Shown: piece by piece, positions 17,364 to 26,653 of the stretch
How positions within the stretch are numbered: the stretch's first letter is position 1
Layout of the letters: every line of letters starts with the position of its first letter
DNA from: Candidatus Acidiferrales bacterium
Lineage (GTDB): Bacteria > Acidobacteriota > Terriglobia > Acidiferrales > UBA7541
DNA: 64,000 nt
Direction: 5' to 3'
Assembly: GCA_030037335.1 (NCBI GenBank)
Contig: JASHRN010000171.1
Span: forward strand, 1-64,000
The notes under the pieces: generated by a model
What the model was told of the DNA's origin: nothing
Database searches by the model: none
Seen by the model: the letters and a program-made list of their open reading frames with translations, nothing else
Position numbers and translations under genes: made by a program

Positions 17364-19685
17364 GTGCGCATATTCGAGCTGACGGAAAACCGCCGGATCA
17401 ACGAGCTGGTTGGATTTGTCGGAGTGACGCTTAGCGTCCTGCTGGCGCTGAGCCTTCTTTCCTATTCGCCGCAGGATGCGTCATTCAACGTCTCCGCGCC
17501 CGCACCGGTCGGCGGGCCTGCCCACAACTGGATTGGACCGGTCGGCGCGCACGTTGCTGACTTATTCTTTCAAGGTTTCGGTTACGCGGCATTTCTTTTT
17601 CCTCTCGCATTGCTGCTGCTGGCGCTCTGCTGGTTTCGAAGCAAGAAGGTCGCTACACCAATAGCGAAGGCAGCAGGTACTACGCTCTTCATCCTTGCGC
17701 TGCCGGCTGAATTTTCGTTATTAGGGCTACCCGATGTGCGCGGTGCGCTTCCTCCGGGCGGGTTGCTCGGCGAACTCGTAGCTCGTGCGTTGCGCGCGGG
17801 ATTCAATTCGATTGGCGCGCATGTAGTTTCGCTGGCCTGCATATTTGCCGGATTATTTTTGACGACGCAATTTACGTTTGCGGGCACGGCGAAGTGGATG
17901 AAGGGACCGCTTGCGGAGAACGGATTCATCGGCAAACGAATTCATGCGCTGGTGGATCGCGTACGAGACTGGCGCGAGGCGCGCGATTCTGAAAAATTGC
18001 GGCGCCGGGTAGAGGAAATCAAGATCGCCGGGCGGCCGGCAGTCGCAACGCAAGTCAAAATGACCAAGGCTAGCGCGCTGAAGGAGGAGGAAGAAGCGGA
18101 AGCGTCGCGGGAGAATTCGCGGCCGTTGCCGACGATCACTTTTGGCGAACGCGGCGATGATGAACGGGCGCCGCGCCGATCGAGTCCCGAACCAAAGATT
18201 GCGAAGGGCAAAACGGCGTATCGACTTCCCTCCCCTGGGCTGCTGCGCTTTTCAGAGCGCGGCGAACGAATGACAGAATCCGAATTAAAGGAGTACGCGC
18301 GGGCCATCGAGCAAAAATGCGGGGAGTTTGATGTTGCCGGCCACGTGACTCAAATCAATCCCGGCCCTGTGGTTACGACGTTTGAACTGAAGCCGGAAGC
18401 GGGAATCAAGTACAGCCGCATTACAGGATTGGCCGACGATCTCTGCCTAGCGCTCAAGGCTGAGTCGATTTTAATCGAGCGCATTCCGGGAAAATCTACT
18501 GTCGGAATCGAAGTTCCGAATCCGCATCGTGAAACGATTGCCTTGCGCGAGCTGATTGAATCGGCGGAATTTGTGCATTCATCGACGAAACTGGCGCTGC
18601 CGCTTGGAAAAGATTTGGTCGGGCATATTCGCGCGGCGGATTTAACGCAGATGCCACATTTGCTGATTGCGGGCGCAACCGGAACCGGCAAGAGCGTGTT
18701 CATCAATTCCATGCTGATGGGAATGTTGTTCAAATCGACGCCGGATGAAATGAAATTGGTGCTGGTGGATCCAAAGCGCATCGAACTGGGGCTCTATGAA
18801 GATATTCCGCACCTTTTCACGCCGGTGGTGACCGACCCCAAGGTTGCGTCAAACGTGCTGCGCAACGCAACGCGAGAAATGGAGCGGCGGCTGAAGTTGC
18901 TCGCTCAGCGCGGTGTTAGGAACATTGACCAATACAATCGCACCTTTGAAAAAGGCCAGTCACTCTCGCTATTCGACGAGACTGAGGACCAGGAGCACAA
19001 ACCTCTCCCATACATTGTGATTGTGATCGACGAGCTTGCCGATTTGATGATGGTGGATACGACGAACGTGGAGGAGTCCATCACGCGACTGGCGCAAATG
19101 GCGCGCGCAGTCGGCATTCATCTCATTCTGGCGACGCAGCGTCCGTCCGTTGACGTAATTACGGGGTTGATTAAAGCGAATTTCCCCGCTCGAATTTCGT
19201 TCCGCGTCGCGAGCAAAGTGGACTCACGCACGATTTTGGATACGAATGGCGCGGAATCGCTGCTGGGACGCGGCGATATGCTCTACTTGCCGGCCGGATC
19301 ATCACGAATTCACCGCATTCACGGGCCGCTAGTTACAGAATCGGAAGTTGCAGCCGTCTGCGAATTCTGGCGCGAGCAGGCCAAGGCCATTTACAACGAA
19401 GAATTGCTCAAGCCGCCGAAAGATGAGAATGCCGCCACGGGGGACGACGGCGGTGAAGAGGTTGACGACGAGCTTTACCAAGAAGCGGTGCGCGTGGTCT
19501 GCGAAATGGGCCGCGCTTCCACTTCGACGCTGCAGCGGCGCTTGCGCGTAGGCTATGGCCGTGCGGCTCGACTGATTGACTTAATGGAGAAAGATGGAAT
19601 TGTTGGCCCGCCGGATGGATCGCGCCCGCGCGAAGTCCTGAAAAAAAAGGATTGGATGCGCGAGTTTGATGAATCAATGAAATAG
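17364..19685 (+). CDS. ftsK: DNA translocase FtsK/SpoIIIE
   Basis: About 773 residues when started at GTG 17364, which has AGGAG 7 nt upstream and gives RIFELTENRRINELVGF, a normal FtsK start; a TTG 99 nt upstream is less likely. Four N-terminal transmembrane helices (about 20-190), a short charged linker, then the motor domain with Walker A GATGTGKS (about residue 437) and Walker B IVIVIDELADLMM. The C-terminal gamma winged helix (EAVRVVCEMGRASTSTLQRRL) should read polar KOPS-like sequences. It pumps chromosomal DNA at the division septum. Confidence 0.95.
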   Translation: MRIFELTENRRINELVGFVGVTLSVLLALSLLSYSPQDASFNVSAPAPVGGPAHNWIGPVGAHVADLFFQGFGYAAFLFPLALLLLALCWFRSKKVATPIAKAAGTTLFILALPAEFSLLGLPDVRGALPPGGLLGELVARALRAGFNSIGAHVVSLACIFAGLFLTTQFTFAGTAKWMKGPLAENGFIGKRIHALVDRVRDWREARDSEKLRRRVEEIKIAGRPAVATQVKMTKASALKEEEEAEASRENSRPLPTITFGERGDDERAPRRSSPEPKIAKGKTAYRLPSPGLLRFSERGERMTESELKEYARAIEQKCGEFDVAGHVTQINPGPVVTTFELKPEAGIKYSRITGLADDLCLALKAESILIERIPGKSTVGIEVPNPHRETIALRELIESAEFVHSSTKLALPLGKDLVGHIRAADLTQMPHLLIAGATGTGKSVFINSMLMGMLFKSTPDEMKLVLVDPKRIELGLYEDIPHLFTPVVTDPKVASNVLRNATREMERRLKLLAQRGVRNIDQYNRTFEKGQSLSLFDETEDQEHKPLPYIVIVIDELADLMMVDTTNVEESITRLAQMARAVGIHLILATQRPSVDVITGLIKANFPARISFRVASKVDSRTILDTNGAESLLGRGDMLYLPAGSSRIHRIHGPLVTESEVAAVCEFWREQAKAIYNEELLKPPKDENAATGDDGGEEVDDELYQEAVRVVCEMGRASTSTLQRRLRVGYGRAARLIDLMEKDGIVGPPDGSRPREVLKKKDWMREFDESMK

Positions 19686-19819
19686 ATTCATTCCTCATCC
19701 CGTTTCATCCGACGAGTATGGCCTGAGCTTCCGTAGGATGAACCCCTCCCCGCATTCCAATTCGGGGACGCCATTGGCAAATTCCCGAATTGCGTAACAC
19801 AGCCGCTTCGATCCTCAAT

Positions 19820-19848
19820 TTGACGCAAACCCGAACGCCCCGTATAGT
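19820..19848 (+). promoter_or_regulatory. sigma-70-type promoter of valS
   Basis: TTGACG at 19820-19825, a 17-nt spacer and TATAGT at 19843-19848: both boxes match the consensus at 5 of 6 positions. Transcription would start near 19855, leaving a leader of about 74 nt before valS. I see no T-box features in that leader. Confidence 0.7.
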
Positions 19849-19928
19849 TATTTGCTTCACTTTCATGCATGCAGCTTACTTTCCTGGCATCCGTTTGAAT
19901 TGAGCCGGATTTATGATTAAAGACAAAA

Positions 19929-22679
19929 ATGCCCGCTGAAATTGGAAAATCCTACGAACCGCAGGAGATCGAGCGTAAGTGGGCTCGATTGTGGTTTGAA
20001 AAACAGCTTTACCGCCCGCGCACCAACTCAACTGGCAAGATTTTTTCTATCGTGCTTCCCCCGCCGAATGTCACCGGCTCGATCCACATCGGCCACATGC
20101 TGGAGCATACGCAGATAGACGTTTTGGTTCGCTGGCGGCGAATGCAGGGATTCGAAACACTGTGGCTGCCGGGGATCGATCATGCGGGTATTGCGACCCA
20201 AGTGGTGGTCGAGCGCCAGCTCGCAGCTGAAGGCTTAAAACGAGAGGAGCTTGGCCGCGACGAATTTGAAAAGCGTGTCTGGCAGTGGAAAGCCGAGAGC
20301 GGCGGAAAGATAAAAGAGCAGATGATCCGGCTCGGGGTTTCCTGCGATTGGACGCGCGCGCGATTCACGCTGGATCCGCCGCTTTATCGCGCTGTAATGG
20401 AGGCATTTCTCCGCCTCTATCGCGAGGGCTTGATTTACCGCGGCCGGTACATGGTGAATTGGTGTCCGCGATGTCAAACGGCGCTCAGCGATCTGGAAAC
20501 TGTGCATGAGCCTCGCGAGGGAAGACTGTGGTTCATCCGTTATCCGCTTCAAGGATCGAGTGAGTTCATCACCGTTGCGACCACGCGTCCTGAAACGATG
20601 CTCGGCGACACCGCAGTCGCTGTGCATCCCGATGATCCGCGGTATAGGCAATTCGTCGGCCGCAAAACCATATTGCCGCTGCTAAATCGCGAAATACCGA
20701 TTATCGCCGACGAATTCGTCGATCGCGAATTTGGTACCGGTGCGGTGAAGATCACACCGGCGCACGATCCCAACGATTTCGCCATGGCCCAGCGGCATCA
20801 TCTTGCGGAGATTGAGGCTATTTCTGCGGATGGGCACATCACAGCAGTTGGCGGGCCGTATGCGGGACTGGAGCGCTTCGCCGCAAGAGAAAAAATCGTG
20901 CAGGATCTGAAGCAAAGCGGCCTGCTGGAGAAAATCGAGCCGCATTCTCTGTCCGTCGCGATTTGCGACCGATGCAAAACGATTGTCGAGCCGCGACTCT
21001 CTGTTCAATGGTTTTGCAAAATGCCGCCATTGGCCGCGCCCGCAATCAGCGTCGTTGAGTCGAGTGTCATGACGATTGTTCCCGATAACCAGCGAAAGAT
21101 CTTTCTCGATTGGCTCACAAATATCCGCGACTGGTGCATTTCGCGCCAGCTCTGGTGGGGGCATCGTATTCCCGTCTGGCATTGCGGCAAGTGCGGAGCC
21201 ATGACGCCCGCCTCTGATTCGCGAGTCGAAGTCGTTGACGGATACGCGAGAATCGCCAGCATTCCGCAGGCTTGCCAGAAATGCGGCAGCAGCGAGTTGA
21301 CGCAGGACCCCGATGTTCTGGATACGTGGTTCAGTTCTGGTTTGTGGCCATTCTCAACTCTCGGCTGGCCCGACGACACTGAAGATCTGCGCACATTCTA
21401 TCCAACGAGTCTGCTCATCAGCGGCTACGACATTCTCTTTTTTTGGGATGCGCGCATGGTCATGCTGGGCCTGCACCTCATGCAGGGAAAAACTCCCGAG
21501 GAACGAATTCCCTTCCGACAACTTTATCTGCACGCGCTCGTGCGTGATCCTCACGGCATCAAAATGTCCAAAACCCGCGGAAACGTGATCGATCCTCTCG
21601 AAATCATCGAGAAGCACGGCACCGACGCATTGCGATTTGCCCTCGCCGTTATGGCCGCTCCCGGAACAGACATCGCGCTCAGCGAAGAGCGTATTCTTGG
21701 TTACCGCGCATTTGCGAATAAAATCTGGAATGCCGCGCGTTTCTTGTTTTTCAACCTCGAGAAAGCGGAAGCATCTGGACTGACACTCGAAGAGTTGGCC
21801 TCCCCGGCTGTTCGCGACGGCGCTCCCTATGAAACGGCCGACTCGCTTCCGCATCGCTGGATTTTCTCGCGACTCGCCTCCGTGGCTGCGCAGATCAACG
21901 AGGCGCTCGAAGCCTTTCGCTTCCATGAAGCCGCGCACGTGATTTACCACTTTTTTTGGGGCGACTTTTGCGACTGGTATATTGAATGGCTGAAGCCGCA
22001 GCTCAATTCTGAGAACCGCAAAGATGCAATCAGTGCTTGGCGGAATCTCTTCGCCGTTTTCGAATCCGCTCTTCGGCTGCTTCATCCATTTATGCCTTTT
22101 GTGACCGAAGAATTGTGGCATCGCCTGCCGGCGCGCGACGACATCGAATCGATTTCACTGGAGCGCTTCCCGCTTGAAAATGCGGCGTGGACCGATCCGG
22201 CAGCTGAGAATGACATGGCTTTACTCCAGGAAATCATTGGAAGCGCCAGAAACATCCGCGCAGAAGCAAACGTGGACGCGAAGAGAAAAGTGCCTGCCCA
22301 ACTCTCATCAAAAGACTCTGAAGTACGCGAACTGGTGGAGCAAAACAAAAACGCCGTGATGCGCCTGGGATCCCTCTCGGAGCTCAGCATTGAGCACGAG
22401 CGTCTGACCGGAGGCGAAGATGCTCTTGTCCGCTCGACTGCCCAATTCGACTTGCGAATTCACATTGGAAAACTCCGCAACGTTCAGGGCGAAGTCGAGA
22501 AATTGAAAAAGGAAGAAGCACGGCTTAGCAAAGACATCGAAGCGAAGCGCCAGCGATTGGCCGACAGCGAATTTCGCAGCCGGGCCCCCGAAAATATTGT
22601 TCGAGGACTCGAAGCAACGCTTGCCGAGCGGCGGCGGGAATATCAGAAAATTGTCAATCGGCTAGCGGAACTGTCATAA
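19929..22679 (+). CDS. valS: valyl-tRNA synthetase
   Basis: 916 residues, class Ia synthetase. The HIGH motif is in PPPNVTGSIHIGHM (about residue 56) and the KMSKS motif reads KMSKTRGN (about residue 546). The editing (CP1) domain has TTRPETMLGDTAVAVHP, and CDRCK, CGKCG and CQKCG are zinc-knuckle cysteines. The C-terminal 70 residues form the ValS coiled-coil arm (VEKLKKEEARLSKDIEAKRQ). It charges tRNA-Val and hydrolyses mischarged threonyl-tRNA. First gene of a co-directional group through comEC; birA begins 30 nt downstream. Confidence 0.97.
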   Translation: MPAEIGKSYEPQEIERKWARLWFEKQLYRPRTNSTGKIFSIVLPPPNVTGSIHIGHMLEHTQIDVLVRWRRMQGFETLWLPGIDHAGIATQVVVERQLAAEGLKREELGRDEFEKRVWQWKAESGGKIKEQMIRLGVSCDWTRARFTLDPPLYRAVMEAFLRLYREGLIYRGRYMVNWCPRCQTALSDLETVHEPREGRLWFIRYPLQGSSEFITVATTRPETMLGDTAVAVHPDDPRYRQFVGRKTILPLLNREIPIIADEFVDREFGTGAVKITPAHDPNDFAMAQRHHLAEIEAISADGHITAVGGPYAGLERFAAREKIVQDLKQSGLLEKIEPHSLSVAICDRCKTIVEPRLSVQWFCKMPPLAAPAISVVESSVMTIVPDNQRKIFLDWLTNIRDWCISRQLWWGHRIPVWHCGKCGAMTPASDSRVEVVDGYARIASIPQACQKCGSSELTQDPDVLDTWFSSGLWPFSTLGWPDDTEDLRTFYPTSLLISGYDILFFWDARMVMLGLHLMQGKTPEERIPFRQLYLHALVRDPHGIKMSKTRGNVIDPLEIIEKHGTDALRFALAVMAAPGTDIALSEERILGYRAFANKIWNAARFLFFNLEKAEASGLTLEELASPAVRDGAPYETADSLPHRWIFSRLASVAAQINEALEAFRFHEAAHVIYHFFWGDFCDWYIEWLKPQLNSENRKDAISAWRNLFAVFESALRLLHPFMPFVTEELWHRLPARDDIESISLERFPLENAAWTDPAAENDMALLQEIIGSARNIRAEANVDAKRKVPAQLSSKDSEVRELVEQNKNAVMRLGSLSELSIEHERLTGGEDALVRSTAQFDLRIHIGKLRNVQGEVEKLKKEEARLSKDIEAKRQRLADSEFRSRAPENIVRGLEATLAERRREYQKIVNRLAELS

Positions 22680-22709
22680 AATCGCGCCGTTCTCGCCAGA
22701 CGAATTGAA

Positions 22710-23741
22710 ATGTCCTCATCGCGATCACGCGCTAAATTGGAAAACGACTGCCTGCCAGAGCAGACGGATCGCCGCATCGATTCCCTGCTCGCTTTGCTTG
22801 CGGAAAATCCCACCATTGTGATCAGCGGCGCGAAAATCGCCAGCGAAATCGGCGTGAAGCGGCAGACCGTGTGGCGATGGATCGAAACGCTGCGCGATTC
22901 CGGCGTGAATGTAAAAGGTCATCCACGCTCTGGGTACCACATCGAACGTGTTCCCGATATCCTCGCGCCGCAGTTACTTTCGTCGCATCTCCGGGGAACG
23001 CCATTCAGCAAGCGAATCCTTCATTTCTTCCAAACCGGATCGACGAACGACGTGGCTATGCGCTTGGCGCAGTCCGGCGAAGCGCACGGCACGGTTGTCA
23101 TCGCGGAGCGGCAAACTGCCGGACGCGGAAGAGCGGGGCATTCATGGGTTTCGGAGAAATCCGCGGGCATTTACTGCAGCGTGATCCTCCGCCCTCCCAT
23201 ATCGCCTATGCAGGCGCCAGCTCTTACCCTCGTCGCCGGCCTGGCCGCGCATCAGGCAATCGCCGAAGAAACAGGCCTCTCTCCCGATATCCGCTGGCCT
23301 AACGACGTGATGCTCAACGGGAAAAAAGTTTGCGGAATTCTGACGGAGATGCAGGCGGAGCTCGGCCGCATTCACTTCGCGGTGATCGGAATCGGAATTA
23401 ATGTCAATCATTCAAAGATGCCTCAGGAACTGGCGGGTATCGCTACTTCCCTGAGAATGGAGACAGCGCGCGAGCATTCGCGTCTGAAATTGCTTGCGCG
23501 TTTGCTCCGGCAGCTCGACCGCGACTACAATCAGTTCGTCACTTCGGGCTCCGCTCCAATTGTGAGCAGGTTCGCTGAGGTCTCGAGCTACGTTCAGGGT
23601 AAGCGCGTGCGAATCACAACCGAACAGGAATCGTACATCGGCACAACGGCTGGCCTCGAGCCGGCGGGCATTCTCCGCGTGCAACGGGAGGGCGGCAGAG
23701 TCGAATCGATAGTCTCCGGCACGGTTTCCGAGGTCCTCTGA
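22710..23741 (+). CDS. birA: bifunctional biotin ligase / biotin repressor BirA
   Basis: 343 residues, the length of two-domain BirA. An N-terminal winged helix (about 15-75; SGAKIASEIGVKRQTVWRWIETLR) is followed by the catalytic domain with the biotinyl-AMP loop GRGRAGHSW (about residue 137), the segment DIRWPNDVMLNGKKVCGIL and a C-terminal SH3-like domain. It biotinylates acetyl-CoA carboxylase and, given the DNA-binding domain, probably represses biotin genes. No biotin gene or obvious operator is in the window. Its TGA overlaps the coaX ATG by one base, indicating coupled translation. Confidence 0.95.
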   Translation: MSSSRSRAKLENDCLPEQTDRRIDSLLALLAENPTIVISGAKIASEIGVKRQTVWRWIETLRDSGVNVKGHPRSGYHIERVPDILAPQLLSSHLRGTPFSKRILHFFQTGSTNDVAMRLAQSGEAHGTVVIAERQTAGRGRAGHSWVSEKSAGIYCSVILRPPISPMQAPALTLVAGLAAHQAIAEETGLSPDIRWPNDVMLNGKKVCGILTEMQAELGRIHFAVIGIGINVNHSKMPQELAGIATSLRMETAREHSRLKLLARLLRQLDRDYNQFVTSGSAPIVSRFAEVSSYVQGKRVRITTEQESYIGTTAGLEPAGILRVQREGGRVESIVSGTVSEVL

Positions 23742-24592
23742 TGCTGCTCGCGATTGACATCGGCAACACCAATACCGTTCTTGGCGTCTTCCGCGAAAAA
23801 GAACTTGTCTCTCACTGGCGGCTCACGACGGCGCGTGATCAAACCGTCGATGAGTACGGCATCCTGATCCGCGAGCTTTTCACCCTCGCTGGCCTTTCGG
23901 CAGCGGAAATCAACGGCATTATGATCGCGTCTGTGGTTCCCTCGCTCAATCCCACTCTGATGGAGATGGCCAAACGGTACTTCGATGCAAAAGCGCTGTT
24001 CGTAGAACCTGGTATCAAGACGGGCATGCCTGTCCACTACGATAATCCTCAAGAGGTGGGCGCGGATCGCATCGCAAACGGCGTGGCGGCGTTCGTGAAG
24101 TACGGCGGCCCGTGCATCGTTGTGGATTTTGGCACAGCGATCAACTTCGATGTCGTTTCGGAACGTGGCGAATATCTCGGCGGCGTTCTTGCGCCTGGGA
24201 TCGGGATTTCCGCCGACGCGCTCTTCGCTCGCGCAGCGCGCCTGTTTCGCGTGGAGGTACGTGATCCCGGCAAAATCATTGGCACAACGACCGCCGCGTC
24301 GATGCAGGCCGGCCTGTACTACGGCTTTACGGATTTGGTCGATGGAATCCTGGATCGTCTGAAAAGGGAGTTAGGGGCTCAGACTCGCGTCGTCGCGACC
24401 GGCGGGCAAGCTGCGTTGATCGCAGCCAGCTCGCGCCATATCGATGAGATTGATGAGCACTTGACGCTCTCGGGATTGCAAATTTTGTGGGAACGAAACG
24501 CCGTGCCCGAGCATTCCAGTCAGCGAAATTCCTCAGATTTCGGCACGAGCCGAAAAAAGAGTTCAGTCTCGCAGAAAAGATCGCTCGACTAA
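23741..24592 (+). CDS. coaX: type III pantothenate kinase
   Basis: 283 residues; CoaX is usually about 255, and the extra length is a polar C-terminal tail rich in Ser/Arg/Lys. The ASKHA-fold motifs are clear: DIGNTNTVLGVF at the N-terminus, GADRIANGVAA, and VVDFGTAINFDVVS; GVLAPGIGIS and VVATGGQA complete the pattern. It phosphorylates pantothenate in the first step of coenzyme A synthesis, using ATP and a monovalent cation. The birA-coaX pairing is common in many phyla. Ten nt separate it from the next gene. Confidence 0.96.
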   Translation: MLLAIDIGNTNTVLGVFREKELVSHWRLTTARDQTVDEYGILIRELFTLAGLSAAEINGIMIASVVPSLNPTLMEMAKRYFDAKALFVEPGIKTGMPVHYDNPQEVGADRIANGVAAFVKYGGPCIVVDFGTAINFDVVSERGEYLGGVLAPGIGISADALFARAARLFRVEVRDPGKIIGTTTAASMQAGLYYGFTDLVDGILDRLKRELGAQTRVVATGGQAALIAASSRHIDEIDEHLTLSGLQILWERNAVPEHSSQRNSSDFGTSRKKSSVSQKRSLD

Positions 24593-24601
24593 GACTTCGA
24601 A

Positions 24602-25330
24602 ATGAGCGAGTTTAATTACTTCAATTACTTCACGGAAATCGAAGAACATTTCTGTAAAAAACGGGGTGCGCATCTCCTGGTGTCCCCGCTGGATTGGGCC
24701 GTGGTCGAGACCTGGCAGAAATCTGCGATTCCGCTTGAAGCCGTTCTGCGCGGAATTGATCGTTCGTTTGAGAGTTATGAACGCTCCCGCCGCGGAGCGA
24801 ACGGCCGGCCACTGAAGAGCCTCGTCTATTGCGTGGATGCCGTCCTCGAAGCTGCTTCAGAGCTTCAGGAGGCTGCCGCCGGAGCCGGGCCCAAGATCGA
24901 GAAAGAAACAGCCCCGCGCGAGCCGTTCTCTCATGAGGAAATATGCAACTTTCTCGAAGGTTGCCACAAAGCGCTGCTCGCCGGCGCCGCGAAACAGCGC
25001 ACCGCGTCGCCTCATCTCGCTCAACAATTCGAGCAGGTAGCTGCGGAAATTCCTCCCATTCGATCCGGTATCGACCCAGAAACGAATTTTGATCTGGAGG
25101 ATCTCGAGCGGCGCCTCACCGTATTGGAAGACAAACTGACCGCCGCGATTACGGTCGCGGCTGACAGCAGCGCCATGCTCGCAATCCGCCGTGACATGGA
25201 CCGCGCCCTCTCGCCCTACCGGCGCAAACTCACTGCTGATCAGATTGCCTCGATCGAACGGCAGTACTTGCAGAAACGTCTGTTCGAAACTTACAGACTC
25301 GCTCGACTGAGCCTCTACTACATAAAATAA
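24602..25330 (+). CDS. conserved-looking protein of unknown function in the coaX-rlmD interval
   Basis: 242 residues, no signal peptide or membrane helix, so probably cytoplasmic. The N-terminal part (YFTEIEEHFCKKRGAHLLVSP, then DWAVVETWQKSAIPLEAVLRGID) looks like a small helical domain reminiscent of those that bind DNA or partner proteins. A hydrophobic Ala-rich middle and a charged helical C-terminal half (LEDLERRLTVLEDKLTAA) follow. I do not recognise the family. It sits 9 nt after coaX and 3 nt before the rRNA methyltransferase, so it is surely part of that operon and translated. Confidence 0.75.
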   Translation: MSEFNYFNYFTEIEEHFCKKRGAHLLVSPLDWAVVETWQKSAIPLEAVLRGIDRSFESYERSRRGANGRPLKSLVYCVDAVLEAASELQEAAAGAGPKIEKETAPREPFSHEEICNFLEGCHKALLAGAAKQRTASPHLAQQFEQVAAEIPPIRSGIDPETNFDLEDLERRLTVLEDKLTAAITVAADSSAMLAIRRDMDRALSPYRRKLTADQIASIERQYLQKRLFETYRLARLSLYYIK

Positions 25331-25333
25331 GCC

Positions 25334-26653
25334 GTGGCACAAACGCCTATGCAAGTGAAAATCGAAAAACTCGTGTACGGTGGTGACGGCCTTGCTCGCG
25401 AGGGAGAAACCGCTCTCTTCGTACCTTTTGTCGTGCCCGGTGAAGAGATCGAAGTTGAAATAACCGGACGCAAAAAGAAACTCGTTCGCGGCCAAATCAA
25501 CCGCCTGCTCAAATCCGCGCCAGAACGCATCGCGCCCGCATGCCCACATTTTGGAGTTTGCGGCGGCTGCAATTACCAGCATATTTCGTATGAGGCGCAG
25601 CTCGCATATAAGGAACAAATCCTGCGCGAGACCCTCCGGCGCATCGGGCGAATCGACTGGACAGGGCCGATTGCCATTCATCGGTCGCCGTCGTGGGAAT
25701 ATCGAAATCGCGCGCAATGGACAGTTCGCGCGAATGAAGCGCGGTCGTCGCGCCAAAATGCAAGCACTGCGTCTGTGGGCTATTTCAGATCACACTCCTC
25801 AGAACTCTGCCCCGTGCGCACGTGTTTGATTATTTCACCGCGCCTGCTCTCGGTATTTCAGGCGTTGCGTGATACGTTTTCAACTGGCGCTCTTCCCAAC
25901 GCGATACGCGGAATCGAAGCATTCGCCGACGCCAGCGATGCAGAGGTCCTCATGAATGTGGCCTGCTCGTCTTTTCCGCGCGCGCCTGAAGCGTTGCTCC
26001 AGAAAATCCAGCAGATCGTGCCATCCGCAAAAAGCATCCTCCTGCAAGATGCGGCAGGCAGCCGCATGTCTCTTCTGGGGCCCGGCTTTCTGAATTATGA
26101 AGTCTTGCAGAAGAAATTCCGCGTGGGCCATCTCTCGTTCTTTCAGGTGAATCGGTTTCTGATCGAAGAAATGGCCTCGACTGTCTGCAATCTCGCCGGC
26201 CACGGCGAGCTCGCCTTCGATCTCTATGCGGGAGTTGGGCTATTCGCACGTTTTCTTTCAAATAATTTCATCGAAACAATAGCAGTCGAAGATAATGTGG
26301 CGGCTGCGCGCGATCTCGAAACCGTCGCGGCGGCGGGGTCCCACTCAATCACCGTTCACAACAAGCCTGCTGGCTCTTTCCTTGCAGATTGGCATCGGAA
26401 GCGCTCTGCGCGTGTTCCTGACGTCATTGTCGCGGACCCGCCAAGGGCTGGCCTAGAAACCGAGGCCGTCCATCCGATAATGGCCGTCGCTTCGCGCAAG
26501 CTGGTCTACGTCTCATGCGATCCATCGACGCTCGCCCGTGATCTGGCCAAACTCTGCTCGTCAGCGTATACTCTCCGGGAACTTCACTTATTCGATATGT
26601 TTCCACAGGCCTACCATATTGAATCGATTGCATTCCTGGAACGGGCGCGGTGA
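25334..26653 (+). CDS. RNA (uracil-5-)-methyltransferase of the TrmA/RlmD family
   Basis: 439 residues. N-terminal TRAM domain (VKIEKLVYGGDGLAREGET), an iron-sulfur cluster motif in CPHFGVCGGCNYQH, the SAM-binding motif AFDLYAGVGLFA, VADPPRAGLE, and the catalytic cysteine in LVYVSCDPSTLARDL. The presence of TRAM and the Fe-S cysteines points to RlmD/RlmC-type 23S rRNA m5U methyltransferases rather than TrmA, but which uridine is modified cannot be told. GTG start at 25334. Its TGA overlaps the comEC GTG start by 4 nt. Confidence 0.92.
   Translation: MAQTPMQVKIEKLVYGGDGLAREGETALFVPFVVPGEEIEVEITGRKKKLVRGQINRLLKSAPERIAPACPHFGVCGGCNYQHISYEAQLAYKEQILRETLRRIGRIDWTGPIAIHRSPSWEYRNRAQWTVRANEARSSRQNASTASVGYFRSHSSELCPVRTCLIISPRLLSVFQALRDTFSTGALPNAIRGIEAFADASDAEVLMNVACSSFPRAPEALLQKIQQIVPSAKSILLQDAAGSRMSLLGPGFLNYEVLQKKFRVGHLSFFQVNRFLIEEMASTVCNLAGHGELAFDLYAGVGLFARFLSNNFIETIAVEDNVAAARDLETVAAAGSHSITVHNKPAGSFLADWHRKRSARVPDVIVADPPRAGLETEAVHPIMAVASRKLVYVSCDPSTLARDLAKLCSSAYTLRELHLFDMFPQAYHIESIAFLERAR

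Noticed and set aside
19849-19928. T-box riboswitch in the valS leader
   Set aside because: The leader is about 74 nt and lacks the T-box consensus and an antiterminator/terminator pair.
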